Assembly (NCBI RefSeq): GCF_016652235.1
Contig: NZ_JAEPKU010000012.1
Coordinates: 1-56,037 of the forward strand
Length of the DNA stretch: 56,037 nucleotides
Reading direction: 5' to 3'
Source: Dysgonomonas sp. Marseille-P4677
GTDB taxonomy: Bacteria; Bacteroidota; Bacteroidia; Bacteroidales; Dysgonomonadaceae
The notes beneath the pieces are model-generated. The model was not told the DNA's origin and searched no databases. It was given only the letters and a program-made list of their open reading frames with translations. Made by a program: the position numbers and the translations under genes. Shown one piece after another: positions 26,131-35,300 of this stretch. Numbering within the stretch: the stretch's first letter is position 1; every line of letters begins with the position of its first letter.

Positions 26131-27784
26131 ATATCTGAAAAGAGTTGTTCGAATAAGCTTATATGTATTACTGGTGTTCATCCTTTCGCTGGGAGGAATT
26201 ATCGGCTACATGTACTTTTCAGCTGATATGTGTATCCCTGAAATTACGGAAAAAGTACCCGATCATAAATTAATAATAGAAGATAATTATCGACAATGGG
26301 GAGAAAATTATCTGCGGAAAAGTGAAAGCGGACTATGGGAATTAAAGGTTACAGGAAGTGATTATGAACGTGGAACTGCCATAGGTAAAATGTCTGAAGA
26401 CCTGCTCTATTATCAGGAAAAAGTATTTGTTGACCAAATAAAAGAAATTGTACCATCCGGAAGTTATCTGCGATTTCTAGGCTTCTTTACCATCCTCTAT
26501 AATCGTAATCTGGGTAAGAATGTACCAGAAGAATATAGGCGTGAAATCTATGGAGTATCGCAAGCCTGCTCCGATGAATTTGATTATATAAGCACCCCTT
26601 ACGAAAGACAACTCAATTATCATGCAGCACACGACCTCGGCCATGCTATGCAAGATTATATGTTGGTAGGATGCAGCTCCTTTGCCACGTGGGGTTCGCA
26701 AAGTACCGATTCGACACTGATAATCGGGCGTAATTTTGATTTTTATGTAGGCGATGATTTTGCAAAAAACAAAGAAGTATTATTTTACGAACCCGACAAA
26801 GGATATAAATTCGTTTCCATTGCATGGCCCGGAATGACAGGCGTATTATCGGGAATGAATGAAGAAGGATTAACAGTAACAATAAACGCAGCAAAATCTT
26901 CAATTCCCACTTCGGCAAAAACTCCTATATCCATTCTTACACGTGAGATCCTACAATATGCATCGACAATAGAAGATGCATATGAAATAGCAAAAAAGAG
27001 AGAAACCTTTGTGTCTGAATCCATCCTGATAGGTTCGGCTAAAGATAAAAAAGCCGCAATTATTGAAAAATCGCCGGATAATATAGGATTATTTACGACC
27101 TCCGAGGAACGGATTATCTGCACCAATCATTTTCAGTCGGATATCTTTGCCAACGATGAACGTAATCTGGAAAATATACGTACAACCGATAGTAATTACC
27201 GATATAAACGACTGACCGAGCTTCTCGATAAAAATAAACCTATAGATGAGAAAAAGGTAGCCTCCATACTTCGTAATACAAAAGGATTGAAAGAGAAAGA
27301 AATCGGTCTGACAAATGAAATGGCTATAAATCAGTTTATAGCGCATCATTCAGTAATATTCAAACCGGAGCAACGCATAATATGGGTATCTACCCACCCT
27401 TGGCAAATAGGAAAATATGTTGCGTACGATCTGAACAAGATCTTCAAAGGAAATCCGGATTTCAGAAAAGAAATATATTCAGATGAATATACAATAGCAG
27501 AGGACTCTTTAAGATATAATAACACGTATACCAACCTAATAGCATACAAAGATCTGACAAAGGATATAAAAATTCAGATTAAAGAAAAGTCTACAGTAAC
27601 AGAAGATATGCTAAAAATGTATGAAGCCACCAATCCCGAATATTATCATATGTATGAAATAATAGGTGATTATTATGATTCGCAAGGAGATAAGAATAAG
27701 GCTAAAATATATTGGAAAAAAGCTCTGACTAAAGAAATACCCAAAATCTCGGAAAAGGAGAGAATTTTGAAAAAGATAAAATAA
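26117..27784 (+). CDS. C45-type Ntn-hydrolase / acyltransferase with N-terminal membrane anchor
   Basis: A 555-residue protein. A membrane helix at about residues 10-35 (SLYVLLVFILSLGGIIGYMYF) anchors it toward the periplasm. Cys186 in VGCSSFATWG fits the autoprocessed Gly-Cys junction of Ntn hydrolases related to isopenicillin N acyltransferase. IIGRNFDFY and PGMTGVLSGMNEEGLTVTINA are typical of the family. The last 100 residues contain a TPR-like stretch (YHMYEIIGDYYDSQGDKNKAK). Family members form or cleave amide bonds. Here it may attach the aryl polyene to an amine or hydrolyse an amide. It may start at 26117 or at the ATG at 26123. Confidence 0.83.
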   Translation: MEMHKYLKRVVRISLYVLLVFILSLGGIIGYMYFSADMCIPEITEKVPDHKLIIEDNYRQWGENYLRKSESGLWELKVTGSDYERGTAIGKMSEDLLYYQEKVFVDQIKEIVPSGSYLRFLGFFTILYNRNLGKNVPEEYRREIYGVSQACSDEFDYISTPYERQLNYHAAHDLGHAMQDYMLVGCSSFATWGSQSTDSTLIIGRNFDFYVGDDFAKNKEVLFYEPDKGYKFVSIAWPGMTGVLSGMNEEGLTVTINAAKSSIPTSAKTPISILTREILQYASTIEDAYEIAKKRETFVSESILIGSAKDKKAAIIEKSPDNIGLFTTSEERIICTNHFQSDIFANDERNLENIRTTDSNYRYKRLTELLDKNKPIDEKKVASILRNTKGLKEKEIGLTNEMAINQFIAHHSVIFKPEQRIIWVSTHPWQIGKYVAYDLNKIFKGNPDFRKEIYSDEYTIAEDSLRYNNTYTNLIAYKDLTKDIKIQIKEKSTVTEDMLKMYEATNPEYYHMYEIIGDYYDSQGDKNKAKIYWKKALTKEIPKISEKERILKKIK

Positions 27785-27791
27785 CCGTATT

Positions 27792-29090
27792 ATGAAAAAA
27801 TACCCTGACATACAATTTCAACCGACTGACGTTATTAAAAATTTTCAGGAAGTACGACTACAAGATTCTCTTAAATATCTGCAAGAACATTCTGCTTTTT
27901 ATCAAAGAATGTTCAAAAATAATAATATCGACATAAACGAAATAAAAACGATAGAAGATTTACAGCAGCTACCGGTAACAACTAAAAATGATCTACAACA
28001 ATACAGCAAAGATTTTATCTGTGTAGACAAAACTGAAATAATAGACTATGTCACCACCTCCGGCACGCTGGGCGAACCTATTACATTCGTACTCACATCG
28101 AAAGATCTGGACAGACTCGCCTACAACGAATATTTATCTTTCACTACTGCCGGATTTACAAATAGGGACATCATACAACTAATGACAACAATAGACCGCC
28201 GTTTTATGGCCGGACTAGCATATTTTATGGGAGCACGTGAACTAGGGATGGGAGTGGCTCGTGTAGGAAACGGAATACCTGAATTACAATGGGATACGAT
28301 AGATCGAGTAGAGCCAACCTGTGGCATAGCTGTGCCTTCCTTTCTTATAAAACTAATCGAATTTGCAGAAAAGAATAATATAGATTACAATAACAGTTCA
28401 ATCAAGAAATGTCTTTGTATAGGAGAGTCTCTTCGCAAAGAGAATTTCGAACTGAACACTTTGGGAAAACGTATTCAGGAAAAATGGAATTCTCTACAAT
28501 TGTACTCTACATATGCTTCCACTGAGATGCAATCCTCATTTACGGAATGTGATAGTTTTTGTGGAGGACATTTACAACCTGAACTTATTATTGTTGAATT
28601 TCTCGATGATAATGACATGCCTGTTTCGGAGGGTGAAGCAGGAGAAGTCACTATCACAACACTTGGTGTGGAAGGAATGCCCTTACTCCGATTCAAAACA
28701 GGTGATGTTTGTTATCATTATAATAAGCCTTGCACATGCGGAAGAAATACGATACGACTTAGCAGCGTGCTTGGTCGTAGAGGACAGATGATAAAATATA
28801 AAGGAACGACACTTTATCCACCGGCATTATTTGATATACTCGACAATGTGCCCCATATAAAAAACTATGTAGTGGAAGTTTTTACAAACGATTTAGGAAC
28901 AGATGAAATACTAGTTCGCATAGGTTGTGATGAAAACAGAAGTGAAGCTTTTGTAAAAGAAATAAAAGACATGTTCAGGTCTAAAGTCAGAGTAGCACCT
29001 AATATTAGCTTCGAATCGCCTGAATATATAGCACAAATACAAACTCCGCCAATGAGTAGAAAGGCCATTAAATTTATAGATTTACGCTAA
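27792..29090 (+). CDS. PaaK-like AMP-forming aryl-CoA/aryl-ACP ligase
   Basis: A 432-residue ligase of the phenylacetate-CoA ligase branch. The ATP-binding loop is VTTSGTLGEPI at about residues 77-87. YSTYASTEMQ at about 236-245 and RFKTGDVC at about 300 follow, with a small C-terminal domain from about 330 (GRRGQMIKYKGTTLYPPALFD). It probably activates 4-coumarate from the first gene of the cluster and loads it to CoA or ACP. This gene is the last of the operon, 8 bp after the Ntn-hydrolase. The substrate is inferred from the cluster. Confidence 0.87.
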   Translation: MKKYPDIQFQPTDVIKNFQEVRLQDSLKYLQEHSAFYQRMFKNNNIDINEIKTIEDLQQLPVTTKNDLQQYSKDFICVDKTEIIDYVTTSGTLGEPITFVLTSKDLDRLAYNEYLSFTTAGFTNRDIIQLMTTIDRRFMAGLAYFMGARELGMGVARVGNGIPELQWDTIDRVEPTCGIAVPSFLIKLIEFAEKNNIDYNNSSIKKCLCIGESLRKENFELNTLGKRIQEKWNSLQLYSTYASTEMQSSFTECDSFCGGHLQPELIIVEFLDDNDMPVSEGEAGEVTITTLGVEGMPLLRFKTGDVCYHYNKPCTCGRNTIRLSSVLGRRGQMIKYKGTTLYPPALFDILDNVPHIKNYVVEVFTNDLGTDEILVRIGCDENRSEAFVKEIKDMFRSKVRVAPNISFESPEYIAQIQTPPMSRKAIKFIDLR

Positions 29091-29093
29091 TAT

Positions 29094-29125
29094 TTTGGGT
29101 GAGATACGGCTTTTTCTTACATTTG
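29094..29125 (+). promoter_or_regulatory. Bacteroidetes-type promoter upstream of the small secreted protein
   Basis: TTTG at 29094-29097 is followed by exactly 20 bp and TACATTTG at 29118-29125, matching TTTG-N19-21-TAnnTTTG. A start near 29132 would leave a leader of about 25 bases. It indicates that the pigment operon ends at 29090 and a new unit begins. Confidence 0.72.
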
Positions 29126-29156
29126 GTATAAAATCAACAATAAAAATTTTATTCTT

Positions 29157-29735
29157 ATGAAAAAATTAATTTTAGTTATGGCACTTTTGGCAAGTATTTG
29201 CAGCTTTGCCCAAAATAAGGAAATACTGAAAGACATTAACAAAGTCGAATTCTATGGCGTTGATTTCTCTCATGTAAAAGTTTATGAGGCTAAGGAGTCG
29301 TCCGAACAATTCAAAATTGCATTTCAGGACATTAATAATCTTTTCATTTCGGAGGCTAAAAAATACAATGTATCTAAAGCTTTAAACAGAGAGGTTGCGG
29401 GTGTTCACGTTGACAATGTTAAAGATCGTGCATATAAAATTGATACAAAGGATTTGTTTACATCTAACGCAGATTATCAGATAGAGGACAACACAATCAA
29501 AGACATTTTAAAATCTCTGGAGATAAATGAAAAAGAAGGTACAGGAGTGATTTTGATTGCGATTAAACTAAATAAATTACAAAACAGAGGCTACTATCGG
29601 GTAGTATTTTTCGATATCAAAACAAGGGATGTTATCGATAGCTGGAATACAGACGGAAAAGCCCGTGGTTTTGGCTTAAGAAACTTCTGGGCGCATTCTG
29701 TATATAATGTACTTAAAGATATGAATCTGAAATAA
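29157..29735 (+). CDS. Secreted protein of unknown function
   Basis: A 192-residue protein with a signal peptide (MKKLILVMALLASICSFAQ) and no lipobox. I do not recognise a family. The mature protein begins NKEILKDINKVEFYGVDFSHVKVYEA and ends with a segment RGYYRVVFFDIKTRDVIDSWNTDG followed by FGLRNFWAHSVYNVLKDM. The mix of strands and helices and the single-domain size suggest a periplasmic or secreted alpha/beta protein. It has its own promoter and a hairpin after its stop, so it is probably monocistronic and not a pigment gene. Confidence 0.75.
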   Translation: MKKLILVMALLASICSFAQNKEILKDINKVEFYGVDFSHVKVYEAKESSEQFKIAFQDINNLFISEAKKYNVSKALNREVAGVHVDNVKDRAYKIDTKDLFTSNADYQIEDNTIKDILKSLEINEKEGTGVILIAIKLNKLQNRGYYRVVFFDIKTRDVIDSWNTDGKARGFGLRNFWAHSVYNVLKDMNLK

Positions 29736-29745
29736 TCTTTGAAAA

Positions 29746-29773
29746 ATAAATAGATTTTTAGAAATCTATTTAT
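29746..29773 (+). terminator. AT-rich hairpin, possible weak terminator
   Basis: ATAAATAGATTT at 29746-29757 and AAATCTATTTAT at 29762-29773 form a perfect 12-bp stem with a TTAG loop, 11 bp after the stop of the preceding gene. There is no long T-run after it, so termination strength is doubtful. Confidence 0.45.
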
Positions 29774-29851
29774 CTATATAACGAATCTATCTTCTCTGAG
29801 ATCAAAGAACAGGTAGATTAGAAAGTAACAAACATGGGCAGAGATGTCACT

Positions 29852-30013
29852 TTTGTTACTTTTTCTTTACAAGTGGTACAGAACTTAAAAGATGAAAGAT
29901 TCTTAAATCATTAAATATTAGTGTAAGTTTGTCACTTTTTAGTTAAATTTACAACTTATGTGTAACAGAAATATTACACTATATCTGTACAACTTTGTCA
30001 CTTTTTAGTTAAA
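29852..30013 (+). repeat. Three copies of a 20-base promoter-like element upstream of the Xaa-Pro aminopeptidase
   Basis: TTTGTCACTTTTTAGTTAAA occurs exactly at 29928-29947 and again at 29994-30013. A divergent copy (TTTGTTACTTTTTCTTTACA) lies at 29852-29871. The second copy is preceded so that TAAGTTTG at 29924-29931 forms a -7 box. The last copy ends 19 bp before the ATG at 30033. The rest of the gap 29736-30032 shows no gene. Related copies precede the S9 peptidase gene at 51303 and 51358. Confidence 0.7.
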
Positions 30014-30032
30014 AACCAAAATATACAATATC

Positions 30033-31406
30033 ATGTTTTCAAAAGAAACCTATATCAACCGCCGAAATCAATTGAAAAAATCAATTGGTTCGGGCATCTT
30101 ATTATTCCTTGGGAACGACGAATCAGGAATGAATTACGCCGATAATACATATCCTTTTCGTCAGGATTCAACATTCCTTTATTACTTCGGTTTACCTTAT
30201 GCGGGATTGGCTGCTATTATCAATATAGACGAAGATAAAGAAATCATCTTCGGAGATGAACTTACTATAGATCAAATAGTATGGATGGGAACACAACCTA
30301 CACTGAAGGAAAAAAGCGAAAGGGTTGGCGTAGCGAGTACTCAACCATATCATTCTCTGGGTGAATACCTTTCTAAAGCTGCCACTAAAGGACAGAAGGT
30401 ACATTATTTGCCAACCTACCGAGCCGAACATAAATTGAAACTTATGGATTGGATGGGGCTAAAACCGGCCCAACAGGAAGCTTCTGTTTCATTTATTCAA
30501 AGAGTGGTAAATCAACGTAATTATAAATCGGAAGAAGAGATTGCCGAAATAGAAAAAGCTTGTAATATTACGGCCGATATGCACATAGCAGCAATGAAGA
30601 AGGTGCGTGTGGGAATAAAAGAATACGAAGTGATGGCTGCTCTCGAAGAAGTGGCTTATGCTGCAGGCGGAAGATTGTCTTTCCCTACTATTGCTACAGT
30701 GCATGGAGAGACTCTTCATAACCACTATCATGGTAATACAGTGAAAGAAGGCGACATGTTTCTGATAGATGCCGGTGCAGAAACTGAAATGGGATATGCT
30801 GGTGACATGTCGTCTACCATCCCAGCCGGAAAGAAATTTACAACACGACAAAAAGAAGTATATGACATCCAGGTAGCGTCGCATATAGCTGCAGTAGAAG
30901 CCTTACGTCCGGGTATACCATTCAAGGAAGTATATGAACTATCGGCAAAAGTAATTTGTGAAGGTATGAAATCCTTAGGCCTGATGAAAGGCGATATGGC
31001 AGAGGCTGTACAAGAGGGTGCTCATGCAATGTTCTTCCAATGCGGATTAGGTCATATGATGGGATTGGATGTACATGATATGGAAAACCTGGGTGAAGTA
31101 TGGGTCGGCTACGGCGGTGAACCCAAGAGTACTCAATTCGGACGTAAGTCGTTACGATTAGGACGCAAACTGGAACCGGGCTTTGTACTCACTATAGAAC
31201 CTGGAATATATTTTATCCCTGAATTAATAGACTTGTGGAAGAGCGAAAGAAAATTCGAACAATTTATCAATTATGATAAACTTGAAGCATATCGTGATTT
31301 CGGCGGATTACGCAACGAAGAAGATTACCTGATTACTGAAACAGGTGCGCGCCGACTAGGGAAAAAGATCCCACTCACCACCGACGAAGTCGAAGCTCTG
31401 CGATAA
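30033..31406 (+). CDS. Xaa-Pro aminopeptidase (M24B, aminopeptidase P)
   Basis: A 457-residue cytoplasmic metallopeptidase. The N-terminal aminopeptidase-P domain includes YPFRQDSTFLYYFGL at about residues 39-53. The pita-bread catalytic domain holds the five dinuclear metal ligands: Asp246 and Asp258 (DAGAETEMGYAGD), His341 (GLGHMMGLDVHD), Glu389 (IEPGIYF) and Glu436 (ITETGARR). It removes the N-terminal residue from peptides whose second residue is proline. It is followed after 3 bp by an EamA transporter gene, so they are probably cotranscribed. Confidence 0.95.
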   Translation: MFSKETYINRRNQLKKSIGSGILLFLGNDESGMNYADNTYPFRQDSTFLYYFGLPYAGLAAIINIDEDKEIIFGDELTIDQIVWMGTQPTLKEKSERVGVASTQPYHSLGEYLSKAATKGQKVHYLPTYRAEHKLKLMDWMGLKPAQQEASVSFIQRVVNQRNYKSEEEIAEIEKACNITADMHIAAMKKVRVGIKEYEVMAALEEVAYAAGGRLSFPTIATVHGETLHNHYHGNTVKEGDMFLIDAGAETEMGYAGDMSSTIPAGKKFTTRQKEVYDIQVASHIAAVEALRPGIPFKEVYELSAKVICEGMKSLGLMKGDMAEAVQEGAHAMFFQCGLGHMMGLDVHDMENLGEVWVGYGGEPKSTQFGRKSLRLGRKLEPGFVLTIEPGIYFIPELIDLWKSERKFEQFINYDKLEAYRDFGGLRNEEDYLITETGARRLGKKIPLTTDEVEALR

Positions 31407-31409
31407 ACG

Positions 31410-32312
31410 ATGCAAGATAGCAACAAAGCTCTTATATACGGTGGAATAGCTGTAATAAGCTGGTCGACAGTAGCTACGATGTTTAAGATGGCTTTGAAGT
31501 ATCTGTCCCATTTCGAGATGCTCCTGATTGCCAGTTTTACAGCTCTTTTCATATTCTGTATTGTAATGACAATATTGAAAAAGTGGACAGATTTAAAGAA
31601 ACTCCCACCAAAGCAATGGGGATGGTTTGCACTTGTAGGGTTACTCAATCCTGTAGCCTATTATCTGGTCTTATTCAAATCGTATGCTCTGTTACCGGCA
31701 CAAGTGGCTCAACCTATCAATTATGCGTGGCCAATTGTCTTATTGGTTTTATTGGCTATAATCGCACGTCAGCCTATACCTAAGCTTAAATATATCGGTA
31801 TGGTATTATCTTTGGGTGGAGTAGCTATCATATCCTTGGGATCGGGAGGTATTAGTGGACAGAGTCTGCCTTTGGTGGGCCTATTGTTGGCATTTCTCAG
31901 TGCCTTTTTGTGGGCTACTTATTGGATTGTCAACAATCAGAATAAAAAGGTAGACGGAATTGTTGCCTTATTCCTCAGCTTCCTTTTCGGATCTGGATAT
32001 CTTTTTATAATAGCCTTGTTTGTAGGAGTAAATCTTAATTCAATCCCGGGAATACTATCCAGTATCTATGTAGGTGCATTCGAAATGGGTATCCCATTTA
32101 TATTCTTTGGAATGGCAATCCGGAAGACTAATAATCCGGTCTTAGTAAACCAGATGTGTTACTTATCTCCATTCATATCACTCTTCCTTATCCATATGAT
32201 ACTTGGAGAGCAGATTTATGTGACGACTTACTTAGGTTTGTTCCTTATTGTGTTTGGCATCATATTTAATGAATACCTCACAAAATATTTTAGAAAGAAG
32301 ACTATTGACTAG
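31410..32312 (+). CDS. EamA-family (DMT) transporter
   Basis: A 300-residue inner-membrane protein with about ten hydrophobic helices and two EamA repeats (about residues 5-140 and 150-290). ALIYGGIAVISWSTVATMFK opens the first repeat and LLAFLSAFLWATYWIVNN opens the second. Members export amino acids or other small metabolites; the cargo here is unknown. It sits 3 bp after the aminopeptidase, so export of amino acids released from peptides is a possible but unproven link. Its last 11 bp overlap tail-to-tail with the hybrid sensor gene on the other strand. Confidence 0.9.
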   Translation: MQDSNKALIYGGIAVISWSTVATMFKMALKYLSHFEMLLIASFTALFIFCIVMTILKKWTDLKKLPPKQWGWFALVGLLNPVAYYLVLFKSYALLPAQVAQPINYAWPIVLLVLLAIIARQPIPKLKYIGMVLSLGGVAIISLGSGGISGQSLPLVGLLLAFLSAFLWATYWIVNNQNKKVDGIVALFLSFLFGSGYLFIIALFVGVNLNSIPGILSSIYVGAFEMGIPFIFFGMAIRKTNNPVLVNQMCYLSPFISLFLIHMILGEQIYVTTYLGLFLIVFGIIFNEYLTKYFRKKTID

Positions 32313-35300
32313 CCTTCTTCTTTTCTATAAAATCGGAAGGTAAAACTCCGTATTGCTTCTGAAAGCATTTGGCAAAATAGGAAGGATTATTAAAGCCAAC
32401 CATATAGCAGACCTCATTTACTCTATATTTATTTTCATAGAGTAATTCTGCCGCCTTCTTAAGCCTCATCAGTAATAATAATTTGTTAGGAGTAACAGCC
32501 GATACATTTTTTATTTTAGCAAATAAGCCTGAACTACTTATATGTAATTCATCTGCTAACTGCTCTATAGTAAAATCTACATTAGACAGGTTATTCTCTA
32601 TCACATCGTTTACCTTTGCCAGGAATTCGGCATCGGCACTGTTTCCTGCAATACTTTTCAATGAAGAAAAAGGTGCCTCAGCAAATTTCTTCATCAGAAC
32701 CTCTCTTGATTTTAAAAGATTCTTTATCTGAGCAAAAAGATAATCTATAGAGAATGGTTTTTCGATATAAGCATCAGCACCAATCTCTAAAGCTTCAATC
32801 TTTGATGTAATATTCGTTTTAGCCGTCAGCATTATTATGGGTATATGACTCCATAATATATTCTTTTTTATTGCATTACAAAACTCTATACCATTCATAT
32901 TAGGCATCATAATATCACTTATCACAAGATCTACTTCTTCCTTTTCTAATAGACAGATCCCCTCCTGTCCATCTTTTGCTAAAAGAATAGTATAAGACAA
33001 CTTTAGGTTCTTAGCAATAAATTCCCTCATATCGGCATTATCTTCTACAATCAATACAACCTGTTTATCCTCATCTATAAATAGTTCCTCATTGTCTACA
33101 TCGAATGAAGTCATTAAATCCTGCTCTGTTTCATCAATCTCTATAGGAGCAACTTGGATAGGACATTGCCGTATGACCGGTAAAAAGACAGAAAAGGATA
33201 AACCTTTTTCAGGTTCACTGTCGATCTTTATTTTGCCATCGTTAGCATCTATTATTGATTTTACTAAATACAAGCCTAAGCCTGTACCTGATTTATGCAC
33301 TCCTGATATTTGATAGAATGGCTTGAAGATTCTCTCCTGTTCGCTTTCAGATATGCCCGGACCATTATCCTTAACACAAATCTCATACAGACCACGATCT
33401 ATCTTGGTACGAAGTATAAGTTCGACAGAATCTTTTGTATACTTGGAAGCATTATTTAGTAAGTTGCTTACAACCTTTGTTAAATTTTCCACATCAATTC
33501 CAGTACAAAAGTCCACACTATCATATGTATACACAAAGTTAATCTGCTTATGATCCATAAAAGGTTTAAAACGGTCGTACATGTTTTGTAGAAACTCATG
33601 TACGTTCTGATTGAATAGCGATATCTGGATAGCTTCCTTTTCGATCTTTCTGAAATCAAGTAATTGATTTACCAGATTAAGAAGTCTCTGGCTATTACGA
33701 TCTATAATATTCAGGTCTCCTTTTATTTCTTCAGGAAGAGATCGGGCTGTTTTTATTATTTGTTCTAAAGGACCAATAATCAGACTTACCGGTGTGCGTA
33801 TTTCATGAGCTATTGTCGTAAAGAAATTTATCTTTGAATCATATGCCTCTTTCTCCTGTTCATTCTTTATTTTCTCTATCCTTTCTTTATTTCGTTTTTC
33901 ATCTCTTTTGCGCATGTAGTATAGAAGAGCAATCAAAACACCGATAATCAATATAATATAAAAGCTTATCGACCACTTGTTCCACCAAAACGGCGGAGTT
34001 ACGACCAGTTTAATAGTCAAACCATCAGTATTCCAAATCCCATCATTATTAGAGGCTCTCACCTTAAAGTAATATTCACCGGGAGGTATATTGGTGTATG
34101 CGGCCTTACGTTCTTTCCCCACATAATTCCAATGCTTATCAAAACCCTCAAGAATAAAAGCATATTCATTCTTTTCAGGGGCAAAATAACTTAGTGCAGT
34201 ATATTCGAAGCTAAACCCATTCTTATTATATGGCAAGGTTACCTGAAGAATACTGTCGTTGTTATATGACATGTAGTCATGTATATTAACAGACTTATTG
34301 AACAATTGAAAGTCTGTTATCTCTATTTGCGGAATATGTCTGTTAATTATAATTTGCTTGGGGTAAAACGCATTAAATCCGTTTGCTGTTCCTAAATAAA
34401 TTTTACCAGAAGACGTTTTCAAACCCGATTTACCAGTGAACTGATTGCTCAACAAACCATCATCTTTGGTGAAAGTTCGATATTTATTTTTTTGAGGATC
34501 GAAACTTACAAGTCCTTTGGTGGTAGCTATCCATAAAATCCCATTATCTGAAAATATACTACTGATAGCATTACTCTGAAAGTCTACCGAGTTTTGGATA
34601 AAAGATTTTGAATTGAAATCGAAACTGCATAATCCACTATTGGTTCCTATCCAAAAATGATTGGTATCATCAAGACAAAGGCAGATAACATCATTGCTAA
34701 TAAGAGAGGAGTTATTGTTAGGATCGAATCTATATACATCCCATTCCTCTGTATCCAGATTATAGGAATGCAAACCATCACCTATCGTTGCGAACCAAAC
34801 TCTATTACCAACCTGAAGTATATCTATAACCAGCGTATTGAGTTTCTTTAAACGGCGAAAGCTATCTGTTTTACGATCATAAATATTTATACCTGTAGTA
34901 GTGCCAATCCATATGTTTTCATACGAATCCTTATAAAGAGCATATATATTATTAGCATCTAATGTAGTTTCATCGGAAGGATTATTATAATAATATCGAA
35001 ACCTCTTGGTCGTCAGGTCCATTACATTCAGTCCTCCTGTGTATGTCCCTATCCATAATTCATTACCATCTATACATAAGGCATGTACATTATGGAATGA
35101 GAGGCTATTCTTTGTTTTATCCGGCTTGTATACAGTAAACTGTTCCGTCTTAGTATTAAAAAAGTTTAAACCACCCTCATCTGTACCTATCCATAAATTT
35201 CCTGATTTATCTTCACAGAATGTACTGACAACATTGCCGCTTATAGAATTCTCATGTTTATTATGAGTATAACTTGTAAAATAGTTTCTATTTGGAGAAG

